DNA from: Acidovorax sp. T1
Lineage (GTDB): Bacteria; Pseudomonadota; Gammaproteobacteria; Burkholderiales; Burkholderiaceae_C
Length of the DNA: 64,000 nucleotides
Direction: 5' to 3'
NCBI RefSeq assembly: GCF_002176815.1
Contig: NZ_CP021648.1
Span: 2,922,001 to 2,986,000, forward strand
Below are positions 31,305 through 40,245 of the stretch, piece after piece. Under the pieces are notes generated by a model. The model did not search any database. It was not told the origin of the DNA and saw only the letters and a program-made list of their open reading frames with translations. The position numbers and the translations under genes are program-made. Each line of letters begins with the position of its first letter. The stretch's first letter is position 1.

Positions 31305-34300
31305 GGGTGTTCCCTGTGTCCGCTTGGTGCGAATGCTGGGCATCAAATTGCCGCTGGCGCGCGCTGCCCTTGAACAGGCTGCGCACCACCACGAAGAAGA
31401 TCGGCACGAAAAACACGGCCAGGAAGGTGCCCACCACCATGCCCGAGATCACGCCGGTGCCAATGGCACGCTGGCTCGCCGAGCTGGCGCCCGACGCAAT
31501 GGCCAGTGGCACCACACCCAGGATGAAGGCCAGCGAGGTCATGATGATCGGGCGAAAACGCAGGTGGGCAGCTTCGAGCGCCGATTCGATGATGCCCTTG
31601 CCCTGCGCCTGCAGGTCCTTGGCAAACTCGATGATCAGGATGGCGTTCTTGGCCGACAGGCCGATGATGGTGATCAGCCCCACCTGGAAGTACACGTCGT
31701 TGGTCATGCCGCGCAGGCTGACGCCCAGCAGCACGCCCAACACACCGAGCGGCACTACCAGAATGACCGACAGCGGAATCGACCAGCTTTCATACAGGGC
31801 CGCCAAGCACAGGAACACCGCCAGGATGGCAAAGCCATACAGCACCAGCGCCTGTGAGCCTGCCAGTTTTTCTTCGCGCGACTGGCCCGTCCATTCGAAG
31901 CCGAAGCCGGCGGGCAACTGCGCTGCCAGACGCTCCATCTCGGCCATGGCGTCGCCGGTGCTGTAGCCAGGCGCCGCACCGCCGGCGATGCGCATGGCGG
32001 AATAGCCGTTGTAGCGCACGGTCTGCATGGCACCGCTGACCCAGCGCGTGGTGGCAAACGACGACAGCGGCACGGCCTTGCCCTGGCTGTTCAGCGCCGT
32101 GAGCTTCAGAATGTCGTCCGGCTGCATGCGTGCCTGGGCTTCGGCCTGCACCACCACACGCTGCATGCGTCCGGCGTTCGGGAAATCGTTGATGTAGGCC
32201 GAGCCCAGCGCGGTAGAAATGGTGCTGTTGATGGCGGCAAAACCCACGCCCTGTGCGCTGGCCTTCTCGCGGTCGATATCGACCTGCAGTTGCGGCGCGT
32301 CTTCCAGGCCGTCGGGTCGCACGCCGGCCAGCACCTTGCTTTGCGAAGCCATGCCCAGCATCTGGTTGCGTGCTGCTACCAGCGCGTCATGGCCATTGCC
32401 ACCGCGGTCCTGCAGGCGGAAGGTGAAGCCGGAGCTGACCCCCAGCTCGGGAATGGGCGGGGGGCTCAGCGCAAAGATGAACGCATCGCGCACACCCGAC
32501 AGCGCACCCATGGCCCGGCCGACAATGGCCTCAGCCGTTTGCCCGGCGCCCTTGCGCTCGGACCAGTCCTTGAGCGTCACAAACGACAGGCCGGCGTTCT
32601 GTCCCTGGCCGGAGAAGCTGAAGCCCAGCACGGCAACCATGTTCTTGACTTCAGGCTGCTGCAGCATGAATTCCTCGACCTTCTCGACCACGGCCTGGGT
32701 GCGCTCCAGCGTGGCGCCGGGCGGCAACTGGATGTTGACCAGCAGGTTGCCCTGGTCTTCGTTGGGCAGGAAAGAGGTGGGCAGGCGCATGTACAGCACG
32801 CCCACGGCGGCGATCAGCGCGACATAGATGACCATCATGCGGCCACTGCGGCGCAGCAGCTTGGCGACCCAGCCCTCATAGCCCTTGGCGCTACGGGCGA
32901 AGCCGCGATTGAAGCCGCCAAAAAAGCCCTTCTTGGCGTGGCCATGCCCGGCCTCGACCGGCTTGAGCAAGGTAGCGCACAGTGCCGGCGTGAGCGACAG
33001 CGCCATGAACGCCGAAAAGGCGATGGACACCGCCATCACCGCCGAGAACTGGCGGTAGATGTTGCCCACCGAGCCGGCAAAAAAGGCCAGCGGCACGAAC
33101 ACCGCGATCAGCACCACGGTGATGCCGATAATGGCGCCCGAGATCTGGCCCATGGCCTTGCGCGTGGCCTCCAGCGGACTCAATCCTTCCTCGTTCATGA
33201 TGCGCTCGACGTTTTCCACCACCACGATGGCATCGTCCACCACGATGCCAATCACCAGCACCATGCCAAACATGGTCAGCACGTTGATCGAAAAGCCCAT
33301 TGCCAGCAGCGCGCCAAAGGTGCCCAGCAGCGCCACCGGCACCACGATGGTCGGGATGACGGTGTAGCGGAAGTTCTGCAAAAACAGATACATCACCAGA
33401 AACACCAGCGCAATGGCTTCGAGCAGGGTCACTGCGACCTGCTTGATGGAAATCTGGACGAATTCGGAGCTGTCGTAAGGAATGGTCCAGCTCATGCCGG
33501 GCGGGAAGTATTTTTCCAGCTCGGCCATGCGGGTTTTGACCGCCGTGGCTGCGGCCAGCGCATTGCCCGATGGCGACAACTGCACCCCCATGCCGGTGGC
33601 CGGCTTGCCGTTCAGACGCGCACTGGTGGCATACGACTGGGCGCCCAGTTCGATGCGCGCCACATCCTTGAGGCGCACCGCGGAACCATCAGCGTTGGCG
33701 CGCAGCACGATGTCGCCAAATTCCTTGGTCGAGCTGATCTGCCCCGGCACCACCACGGTGGCCGAGATGCTCTGGCCGCTCAGGTTGGGCAACTCGCCCA
33801 GGCTGCCGGCCGACACCTGCGCGTTCTGCGCCTGGATGGCGCTGGCGACGTCGGCCGCCGACAGGTTGAAGCCCTGCAGCTTGGCCGGGTCCACCCACAC
33901 GCGCATGGCGCGCTCGGCACCGAACAACCGCACCTGGCCGATGCCTGGCAGGCGCTGCAGTTCGGGCACCACGTTGCGAGCGGCATAGTCGCTCAGCGAA
34001 TTGACATCGAACTTGGGATCGGACGACGACAGCATGGTGAACAGCAGGAAGTTCGATTGCGACTTCTCCACGCGCACGCCCTGCTGGTTGACCACCGCCG
34101 GCAGACGTGGTGTAGCACGCGACAGGCGGTTTTGCACCTCGACCTGGGCCAGATCGGGGTTCGTGCCCGGCTCGAAGCTCAGCGTGAGGGTGCCCGTGCC
34201 ATTGGCCTGGCTCACCGCCTCCATATAGGCAAGGCCGGGCGCGCCGTTCATTTCGCGCTCGATCACGGCCAGCACACTGTCTTCGAGGGTCTGCGCCGAA

Positions 34301-34455
34301 GCACCCGGATAGGCGACGGTGACCACGATGGTCGGCGGCGCTACGGTGGGGTACTGCGAGATCGGCAGCTGGGTGATCGACACCGCGCCGAGCACCATGA
34401 TGAACAGGGCGACCACCCACGCGAAGATGGGGCGCTCGATAAAGAATTTGGCCAT
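31297..34455 (-). CDS. RND multidrug efflux pump, inner-membrane transporter (AcrB/HAE1 type)
   Basis: A 1052-residue transporter with the start MAKFFIERPIFAWVVALFIMV and twelve expected helices. TM4 carries GIVVDDAIVVVENVERI, whose paired Asp are the proton-relay residues, and two large periplasmic loops form the pore and porter domains. Length and ends match AcrB, MexB and TtgB. It expels hydrophobic drugs and solvents using the proton gradient. It is the middle gene of the adaptor-transporter-channel operon, with the adaptor stop 13 bases upstream of its start. Confidence 0.95.
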   Translation of the reverse strand: MAKFFIERPIFAWVVALFIMVLGAVSITQLPISQYPTVAPPTIVVTVAYPGASAQTLEDSVLAVIEREMNGAPGLAYMEAVSQANGTGTLTLSFEPGTNPDLAQVEVQNRLSRATPRLPAVVNQQGVRVEKSQSNFLLFTMLSSSDPKFDVNSLSDYAARNVVPELQRLPGIGQVRLFGAERAMRVWVDPAKLQGFNLSAADVASAIQAQNAQVSAGSLGELPNLSGQSISATVVVPGQISSTKEFGDIVLRANADGSAVRLKDVARIELGAQSYATSARLNGKPATGMGVQLSPSGNALAAATAVKTRMAELEKYFPPGMSWTIPYDSSEFVQISIKQVAVTLLEAIALVFLVMYLFLQNFRYTVIPTIVVPVALLGTFGALLAMGFSINVLTMFGMVLVIGIVVDDAIVVVENVERIMNEEGLSPLEATRKAMGQISGAIIGITVVLIAVFVPLAFFAGSVGNIYRQFSAVMAVSIAFSAFMALSLTPALCATLLKPVEAGHGHAKKGFFGGFNRGFARSAKGYEGWVAKLLRRSGRMMVIYVALIAAVGVLYMRLPTSFLPNEDQGNLLVNIQLPPGATLERTQAVVEKVEEFMLQQPEVKNMVAVLGFSFSGQGQNAGLSFVTLKDWSERKGAGQTAEAIVGRAMGALSGVRDAFIFALSPPPIPELGVSSGFTFRLQDRGGNGHDALVAARNQMLGMASQSKVLAGVRPDGLEDAPQLQVDIDREKASAQGVGFAAINSTISTALGSAYINDFPNAGRMQRVVVQAEAQARMQPDDILKLTALNSQGKAVPLSSFATTRWVSGAMQTVRYNGYSAMRIAGGAAPGYSTGDAMAEMERLAAQLPAGFGFEWTGQSREEKLAGSQALVLYGFAILAVFLCLAALYESWSIPLSVILVVPLGVLGVLLGVSLRGMTNDVYFQVGLITIIGLSAKNAILIIEFAKDLQAQGKGIIESALEAAHLRFRPIIMTSLAFILGVVPLAIASGASSASQRAIGTGVISGMVVGTFLAVFFVPIFFVVVRSLFKGSARQRQFDAQHSHQADTGNTHA

Positions 34456-34467
34456 GGGGCTGGCTCC

Positions 34468-35781
34468 TTATTTCTGGCCGGCGCTGGCGGCTGCAGCAGG
34501 GGCACTGGCCGCTGGCGCAGCACCCGATGCAGCTGCAGGCGGGTTAGCAGCCGATGCTGCGGCACTGCCCGGGGCCTGCCATGGCACCGCCTTCACCGGC
34601 GTGCCGGGCGGCATCATCTGTAGTTTCTGGAAGCCATCAACCATGACCTGCTCGCCTTCTTTCAGGCCTTCCAGCACCACCCACTGGTTGTTGCGGGCGG
34701 CACCCACCTTCACTGTGCGCTGGCTGAGCTTGCCGTCGGCGCCCACCACCGTGATCTTGTCGCCCTGCTGGGTGCGCGTGACCGCCTGCTGCGGCAGCGA
34801 GATGGCGTTGGCCACCTGGGCCTGCTCCAGCCGCACGCGCACATACAGGCCCGGCAGCAAGTCGCCCTTGGGGTTGGGCACCTCGGCGCGCAGCGTGATC
34901 TGGCCCGTGGTGGCATCCACCGTCAGGTCGGAAAACAGCAGCTTGCCCGCACGGGCGTATTCGCTGCCGTCCTCCAGCACCACGCGCACGCTGGCGGCTT
35001 CGCTGCCTGCCGCCCGCTGCAGCTGACCATCGGCCAGGGCCCTGCGCAACTTCATCACCTCGCCGGCGGACTGGGTGAAGTTGACATACACCGGATCGAT
35101 CTGCTGGACTACTGCCAGTTGCGTGGCCTCTCCCTGCCCCACCAGTGCGCCTTCGGTGACCAGGGCGCGGCCAATGCGGCCCGATATGGGAGCGGTGACG
35201 CTGGCGTAGCCCAGGTTGATGCGGGCGGTCTGCACAGCGGCCCTGCCTGCGGCCACATCGGCCTCGGCCTGCTTTTGCGCCGCCACGGCGTTGGCGTATT
35301 CCTGCTGGCTGACTGCGTTGGCGGCCACCAGGGGCTTGTAGCGCGCGGCGAGCGCGGCAGCCTGGGTCAGGTTGGCCTGGGCCCGCGCCAGCGTGGCTTC
35401 GGCACTTTGCAACGCCGCCGCATAGGGCGCGGAATCAATGGCAAACAGCGGCTGGCCGGCCTTCACGTCACTGCCTTCGCGGAACAGCCGCTTTTGCAAA
35501 ATGCCTGCGGCACGGGCCCGCACCTGCGCCACGCGCGAGGCCTCCAGGCGCCCGGGCAACTCGGTGATCAAGCCCACATCGCCTGGCGTTGCCACCACCA
35601 CCCCCACCTCGGGGGGCGGCATGCCACCACCGGTCCCTGCCGCTGGCGCATCGGACTTGCCACAGGCCGCCAACAGCAATACAACGGACAGGCTACCCGC
35701 CGCAACGCCCAGGCGCACCAGCGCGGGGGACGAGGCAGAGGCAACAACGGGGACAGTCTTGACATGGCGCAAGGCAGACAT
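34468..35781 (-). CDS. RND efflux periplasmic adaptor lipoprotein (AcrA type)
   Basis: A 437-residue membrane-fusion protein with lipoprotein signal LSVVLLLAACGKS. The lipoyl/barrel-sandwich halves (ELPGRLEASRVAQVRARAAG and LGYASVTAPISGRIGRALV) flank an alpha-helical hairpin, followed by beta-barrel and membrane-proximal domains. The last 40 or so residues are an Ala/Pro-rich low-complexity tail. It bridges the AcrB-like pump and OprM-like channel. It is the first gene of the operon, divergent from the TetR gene across the operator palindrome. Confidence 0.93.
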   Translation of the reverse strand: MSALRHVKTVPVVASASSPALVRLGVAAGSLSVVLLLAACGKSDAPAAGTGGGMPPPEVGVVVATPGDVGLITELPGRLEASRVAQVRARAAGILQKRLFREGSDVKAGQPLFAIDSAPYAAALQSAEATLARAQANLTQAAALAARYKPLVAANAVSQQEYANAVAAQKQAEADVAAGRAAVQTARINLGYASVTAPISGRIGRALVTEGALVGQGEATQLAVVQQIDPVYVNFTQSAGEVMKLRRALADGQLQRAAGSEAASVRVVLEDGSEYARAGKLLFSDLTVDATTGQITLRAEVPNPKGDLLPGLYVRVRLEQAQVANAISLPQQAVTRTQQGDKITVVGADGKLSQRTVKVGAARNNQWVVLEGLKEGEQVMVDGFQKLQMMPPGTPVKAVPWQAPGSAAASAANPPAAASGAAPAASAPAAAASAGQK

Positions 35782-35896
35782 GGTGTTCCTTGGAGTAATG
35801 AATGGATCGCGGCGCGCCGCAAATTGGGCCAGTTTAGTGTGACGCGACGCGCTGCGCGCAGGCCCACGGCACGGTAACGAAGTGCTGCATTAAAAC

Positions 35897-35922
35897 ATAC
35901 ATACATTCAAGAATGTATGTAT
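35897..35922. promoter_or_regulatory. AcrR-type operator palindrome
   Basis: Two perfect 12-bp arms, ATACATACATTC and GAATGTATGTAT, separated by AA. They lie in the 178-base divergent region between the efflux adaptor gene and the TetR gene, 38 bases before the TetR start. The sequence closely resembles the recalled E. coli AcrR site (TACATACATT/AATGTATGTA). A TATAGT -10-like hexamer overlaps its right end, so binding should block transcription toward the TetR gene. Confidence 0.9.
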
Positions 35923-35959
35923 AGTGACGGAAAAACACCGCCAATAAGTGAGGTATTCC

Positions 35960-36592
35960 ATGGCCCGACGCACCAAGGCAGACGCACAGACCACGCGCAA
36001 CAACCTTCTGGATGCTGCGGAACAATTGTTTCAATCGCGCGGCGTTTCGCACACGTCCCTCAATGACATTGCAGTGGCCGCGGGCACCACGCGGGGGGCG
36101 ATCTATTGGCATTTCAAGGACAAGGCCGACCTGTTCAACGCCATGATGGAGCGTGTAACCCTGCCGCTGGAGCAGACGCTGGTGGCGGCGTATGCAGCGC
36201 AGGCGGCCGACCCGGTGGCCGAGATCCGTCATGCCATGCTGGAGGCGTTGCGCCTGATCGCCACCGACGCGCAAACGCGCCGCGTGCTGCAAATCGCCAC
36301 CCACCAGGTCGAATACACCGCCGACATGGGCGCCGTGCTGGAACGCCACCTGAGCGTGCACGACGGCTGCCTGGCGCGCAACCATGTCGCGCTGGAGCGG
36401 GCCTTCGCGGCCCGCAACCAGCCCCCGCCGGTGGCGCTGGACTGCGCGGCGCGGGGTTTGCAGGTGCTGGTCGAAGGGCTGGTGCACCAATGGTTGCTCC
36501 ACCCCGAGGCCTTTGATCTGCTGGCCAACGGTAGCGCGGCGCTGGACGTGTATCTGGCCGGCCTGGGCTTGCAGGACAGCGCGCACACCTGA
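35960..36592 (+). CDS. TetR-family repressor of the efflux operon (AcrR/TtgR type)
   Basis: A 210-residue repressor. The N-terminal helix-turn-helix (RNNLLDAAEQLFQSRGVS, TSLNDIAVAAGTTRGAIYWHF) matches AcrR/TtgR closely. The C-terminal half is a ligand-binding helical domain. A GAGGT ribosome site precedes ATG 35960; an in-frame start four codons earlier is less likely. It diverges from the adaptor gene and probably represses both itself and the pump through the palindrome between them, releasing DNA when drugs bind. It converges on puuD with only 11 bases between stops. Confidence 0.92.
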   Translation: MARRTKADAQTTRNNLLDAAEQLFQSRGVSHTSLNDIAVAAGTTRGAIYWHFKDKADLFNAMMERVTLPLEQTLVAAYAAQAADPVAEIRHAMLEALRLIATDAQTRRVLQIATHQVEYTADMGAVLERHLSVHDGCLARNHVALERAFAARNQPPPVALDCAARGLQVLVEGLVHQWLLHPEAFDLLANGSAALDVYLAGLGLQDSAHT

Positions 36593-36603
36593 ACACCGCC
36601 GGG

Positions 36604-37827
36604 TCATTGTGTGGCGCCCCCGGCCAGGTACCAGCGGCCGATCAGCGCCCGCTCCGCGTCGGTCATCTGCGTGGCGTTGTTCATGGGCATGAGCTTTTGC
36701 ACCACGGCCTGCTGGTAGATGGCTTGGGCGTGCTGCCTGACGCTGTCGGCCAAGTCGAGCCGCAGGTTCTTCATCTGCACCTGCGCGCCATGGCACTGGA
36801 TGCAGCGCTGGGCCAGCACCGCCTGCACGGATTTGTAGTCATTTTTACCTGTAGCGCTTTCTGTACTTGCGCCAACAGCTACATTATTAATAGCAACTGA
36901 CGTCGGCCGCAGCCCAATCACCACCGCGACAACAAGCGCCACCCCCACCATGGCGTAGGGCAGCGGATGGCTATTGCGCCCCAGCTTGTAGCCATGGCGC
37001 AGCACGAAGAACTGGCGGATGGCGGCCCCTGCCAGCATCATCACGATCAGCACCAGCCAGTTCTGCGGGTGGCCCCAGGTGAAGCTGTAATGCCCGCTGA
37101 GCATGGCAAACAGCACCGGCAGCGTGAAATAGGTGTTGTGCACGCTGCGCTGCTTGCCGCGCTTGCCGTGCACCGGGTCCACCGGCTGGCCGGCCTTGAT
37201 CTGCGCCACCACGGTGCGCTGGCCCGGGATGATCCAGAAAAACACATTGGCGCTCATGGCCGTGGCCATCATCGCACCCACCAGCAAAAAGGCGGCGCGC
37301 CCGGCAAACCAGTGGCAGGCCAGCCAGGCTGCTAAACACACCAGCACCAGCACCAAAGCGCCCACGATGGCGTCGCCGTGCTTTTTATGGCCAAAAAAGC
37401 GGCAGACCCCGTCGTACAGCAGCCAGAAAACCACCAGAAACGCCAGCGCCACCGCAATGGCCTCGGCGGGCGCCCAGTCCATGCGCGACTTGTCAATCAG
37501 ATAGGTGCTGGCGCTCCACAGGTACGACACCGTGAACAGCGCAAAGCCGCTGAGCCAGGTGCTGTAGCTTTCCCAGTAAAACCAGTGCAGGTGTTTGGGC
37601 AGCTGCGGCGGAGAGACGGCAAACTTGACAGGGTGGTAGAACCCGCCGCCATGCACGGCCCACAGCTCGCCGCTCACGCCCTGCTTTTTCAGATCCTCAT
37701 CCTCCGGCGGCGTGAGGCTGCTGTCCAGAAAAACGAAATAGAACGACGAGCCAATCCAGGCAATCGCGGTGATGACATGGACCCAGCGCAACAGCAGGTT
37801 GGCCCAGTCGAGAAAATAGCTTTCCAT
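36604..37827 (-). CDS. puuD: Membrane urate hydroxylase with C-terminal cytochrome c (PuuD type)
   Basis: A 407-residue inner-membrane protein with an N-terminal urate oxidase domain of about eight helices (starting LLRWVHVITAIAWIGSSFYFVFLDSSLTPP) and a C-terminal cytochrome c domain with haem motif CIQCH at 342-346 and a later LMPMNN carrying the likely Met ligand. It oxidises urate to 5-hydroxyisourate and passes electrons to the respiratory chain rather than to oxygen. The linker at about 311-330 is encoded by an interspersed repeat. It lies downstream of xdhC on the same strand, with 201 bases between. Confidence 0.93.
   Translation of the reverse strand: MESYFLDWANLLLRWVHVITAIAWIGSSFYFVFLDSSLTPPEDEDLKKQGVSGELWAVHGGGFYHPVKFAVSPPQLPKHLHWFYWESYSTWLSGFALFTVSYLWSASTYLIDKSRMDWAPAEAIAVALAFLVVFWLLYDGVCRFFGHKKHGDAIVGALVLVLVCLAAWLACHWFAGRAAFLLVGAMMATAMSANVFFWIIPGQRTVVAQIKAGQPVDPVHGKRGKQRSVHNTYFTLPVLFAMLSGHYSFTWGHPQNWLVLIVMMLAGAAIRQFFVLRHGYKLGRNSHPLPYAMVGVALVVAVVIGLRPTSVAINNVAVGASTESATGKNDYKSVQAVLAQRCIQCHGAQVQMKNLRLDLADSVRQHAQAIYQQAVVQKLMPMNNATQMTDAERALIGRWYLAGGATQ
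36841..36897. repeat. Family B repeat read in frame inside puuD
   Basis: Forward-oriented copy (TGTAGCGCTTTCTG, CTTGCGCCAACAGCTAC, AATAGC). Read on the minus strand it encodes a linker peptide containing ASTESATGKND, between the membrane domain and the cytochrome c domain of PuuD. A related peptide (SAYAESATGQKD) is encoded by the copy at 63601-63658. Confidence 0.8.
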
Positions 37828-37969
37828 ATCTCAACCTTGGCAGCGCGCATGCGCTGCAACAGCAAACCTGCTCACCACTGCGGGCGCTCTGAGCAGACAA
37901 AGAGGCCGCGCACCGTGGCAGAAATCTGCCGGGGCACCGCTGCGACCCAGAACCCTCACGGTTCGGCAA

Positions 37970-37981
37970 AAAGTGTATGCA
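37970..37981. promoter_or_regulatory. Shared 12-mer AAAGTGTATGCA upstream of puuD
   Basis: This 12-base word, 143 bases before the puuD start, recurs exactly at 40017-40028 between uraH and puuE. It is a candidate regulator half-site; no protein is known to bind it from the sequence alone. Confidence 0.3.
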
Positions 37982-38028
37982 GGAATTGTTCCCGTTGCCA
38001 CCCCACCCGTTGGCACCGGCTGCGGCGA

Positions 38029-38889
38029 CTACTTCGTGCGAACATCCACGGCCTGATCCGACGCCTGCATAGGCCGGGGCGCGCGAGCATTCTGCACGGT
38101 CTGCAGCAGCTGCGCGGCCACCGCCACCGCAATCACCTCGGGCTCCTTGCCGCGTATGCCCGGCACCCCGATGGGGCAGGTCACCTGCGCCAGCTCGTGC
38201 GGCGCGAAACCCCGCCCATGCAGCCGGTTGGCAAAGGTGGCCCATTTGGTCTGGCTGCCGATCAACCCGATGAAGGACAGGTCGCCCTGCGCGCGCTGGC
38301 GCTGGAGGCACGCGGCCACCACATCCAGGTCTTCGGCATGGCTGAAACTCATGATGAGCACCCGGCTGCCGGGCGCCAGCCCTGGCACCGCGCTGTGCAC
38401 CGGGTCGGAGTGTTCGCATGCCACGTCGCCTGGCGGATGCGGTGGAAAGACCCCATCGCGGCTGTCAATCCAGGTCAGCGCAAACGGCAGGGGCGCCAGC
38501 ACGCGCGCCAGCGCATGGCCGACATGCCCGCCGCCGAACAAGGCCACCGGGTGGCGCGCCGGCGCGAGGCGCTGTTTCAAATCCGCCACATGTTGCGTTC
38601 CCACCACCGCGAAGCCCAGGTGCATCACACCCCCGCAGCACTGGCCCAGTGCCGGACCGAGCGCGTAACGCAGCTGCGCGGCACCTTCTGCGCCGCGCAA
38701 CCGGCGCCGGGCCTCGGCAATGGCCTGGTGCTCGATATGCCCGCCGCCGATGGTGCCCACCAGGCTGTCAGCGAACACAGCCATCCAGGCGCCCGCTTCC
38801 CGCGGAACAGAGCCTTGGGTAGACTCCACGGTCACCAGGCAAGCCGGGGCGGCCCGCAGTCCCTCCAGCAGTAACAACAGATCCGCCAC
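38029..38889 (-). CDS. xdhC: Xanthine dehydrogenase accessory protein (molybdenum cofactor insertion)
   Basis: A 286-residue protein with an N-terminal XdhC/CoxI domain (ESTQGSVPREAGAWMAV, GTIGGGHIEHQAI) and a C-terminal Rossmann-like part (ALFGGGHVGHALARVL, GLIGSQTKWATFANRL). XdhC binds the molybdenum cofactor, allows its sulfuration and hands it to XdhB. The gene is separated from xdhAB by 15 kb of unrelated genes and sits upstream of puuD on the same strand. The ATG at 38889 places the first motif about 25 residues in, as expected. Confidence 0.92.
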   Translation of the reverse strand: MADLLLLLEGLRAAPACLVTVESTQGSVPREAGAWMAVFADSLVGTIGGGHIEHQAIAEARRRLRGAEGAAQLRYALGPALGQCCGGVMHLGFAVVGTQHVADLKQRLAPARHPVALFGGGHVGHALARVLAPLPFALTWIDSRDGVFPPHPPGDVACEHSDPVHSAVPGLAPGSRVLIMSFSHAEDLDVVAACLQRQRAQGDLSFIGLIGSQTKWATFANRLHGRGFAPHELAQVTCPIGVPGIRGKEPEVIAVAVAAQLLQTVQNARAPRPMQASDQAVDVRTK

Positions 38890-38965
38890 GGCAACCTTTC
38901 AATACGTTCATCGCACGCCATGCACTGCCCGCATGGATCGTGCCCACCAGCATAGCGACAACACC

Positions 38966-39499
38966 ATGCCACCCACTTCGCCCCAACGCTCTTCCCGAAC
39001 TGGCCGCCACTGGCTGCTGGCCGGGCTCATGGCTGCCGTGGGCGCCATCGTGGCCGCCTGCAAGTCCGCCCCCGAAAACGTGCCCCCGCCGCCCGAAAGC
39101 CGCTCGCCCAGCGACGATGCCGCCGGGCATTCACTGGGCAAATCGGTGGCGTCCGGCCCCTCGGCGGCCAGCACTGCGCGGGCCTATCGCCGCGACGCGG
39201 CTACCCACCTCTACAACCAGAACAACCAGCGTGTATTCAAGGGCAAGCTGCCGCCCATGCTGTACGCCATTGGCGTGCTGGAAGTGGACATCGACCGCGG
39301 CGGCCGCATCACCAAGTTGCACTGGATGCGCGCACCACACCATGCGCCCGAAGTGATTGCCGAGATCGAGCGCACCGTGCGCGCCGCCGCACCGTTCCCG
39401 GTGCCCGCCCGCCTGGGCCGCGTCACCTACACCGATACCTGGCTGTGGGACAAGAGCGGGCATTTCCAGCTCGACACGCTGACCGAAGGCCAGCTCTGA
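38966..39499 (+). CDS. Putative lipoprotein with TonB C-terminal-like fold
   Basis: A 177-residue protein. A twin-Arg/hydrophobic leader (RSSRTGRHWLLAGLMAAVGAIVAACKS) ends in a lipobox-like AAC, followed by a Pro/Ser-rich linker and a compact C-terminal domain (YAIGVLEVDIDRGGRITKLHWM, then VPARLGRVTYTDTWLWDKSGHFQL). That domain has the look of a TonB/energy-transducer C-terminal fold, but lacks a membrane anchor of the TonB type. An ATG eleven codons earlier (38933) is an alternative start; neither has a strong ribosome site. Function unknown. It lies between the divergent xdhC and the convergent uraH. Confidence 0.6.
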   Translation: MPPTSPQRSSRTGRHWLLAGLMAAVGAIVAACKSAPENVPPPPESRSPSDDAAGHSLGKSVASGPSAASTARAYRRDAATHLYNQNNQRVFKGKLPPMLYAIGVLEVDIDRGGRITKLHWMRAPHHAPEVIAEIERTVRAAAPFPVPARLGRVTYTDTWLWDKSGHFQLDTLTEGQL

Positions 39500-39614
39500 C
39501 AAGCGGCACTCACCAAAAAAGAGCGGCCAGCGCTTGAGCCGCTTGGGGTTTACGCATTTTTTGCCCCAACCCCGCGCAGACAAAGCGCAAGCAGCTCCTG
39601 TTTCAGGAGCACCC

Positions 39615-39965
39615 TCACGACCCCCGGTAGGTGGAATAGCTCCACGGGCTCACCAGCAGGGGCACGTGGTAGTGCTGATCGGCATGGGCAATGCCGAAAT
39701 CCAGGCTCACCCGGTCCAGAAAATTAGGCTCTGGCAAAACCACCCCCCGCGCCTTGAAATAGGCCGCCACATCGAACATGAGGCGGTAGGTGCCCTTGCG
39801 CAAGCTGGCGTTGTCAAACAGGGGCGCATCGGTGCGGCCGTCGTGGTTGAGCACCAGACGCTGGAGCAGCGTGGCCTCGTCACCCTGGGTGGAAAACAGC
39901 GACACCACCATGCCGGCCGCGGGGCAGCCATGCATGGTGTCCAGAACGTGGGTGCTCAAGCCCAT
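39615..39965 (-). CDS. uraH: 5-Hydroxyisourate hydrolase (transthyretin-like)
   Basis: A 116-residue enzyme with the family N-terminus MGLSTHVLDTMHGCPAAGM and the C-terminal signature SPWSYSTYRGS, both holding active-site residues (His, Arg, His and the terminal YRGS). It hydrolyses 5-hydroxyisourate, the PuuD product, to OHCU. The ATG at 39965 has a good AGGAGA ribosome site. No signal peptide, so cytoplasmic. It diverges from puuE with 280 bases between, where a 12-mer shared with the puuD upstream region lies. Confidence 0.95.
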   Translation of the reverse strand: MGLSTHVLDTMHGCPAAGMVVSLFSTQGDEATLLQRLVLNHDGRTDAPLFDNASLRKGTYRLMFDVAAYFKARGVVLPEPNFLDRVSLDFGIAHADQHYHVPLLVSPWSYSTYRGS

Positions 39966-40016
39966 GGGGAAATCTCCTGAAGGTGGATGGCCGCAAAAGC
40001 GGGCCGAGTGGTGCCC

Positions 40017-40028
40017 AAAGTGTATGCA
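40017..40028. promoter_or_regulatory. Shared 12-mer AAAGTGTATGCA between uraH and puuE
   Basis: Exact second occurrence of the word found upstream of puuD, here 51 bases before the uraH start and 218 before the puuE start. Confidence 0.3.
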
Positions 40029-40245
40029 CTGCGCACCGTTCAACCTATCATCGCGTCCATGTTTTTGTCGCCTGCCAGCGCCCTCGCCAAGGCCTTGGTG
40101 CCTGCCGGAGCCCCCCAGCGCCCGCACCCCACCACCGGGCTGGCCTGTCATTTGCTTGCTGACGCCGTGCCCACCAGCGCCCCGCTCGCAACCTGTTAGC
40201 GACGCGGCCCTTGACGCATTAATCCCCTGCCGTTTGCCGCCATCC

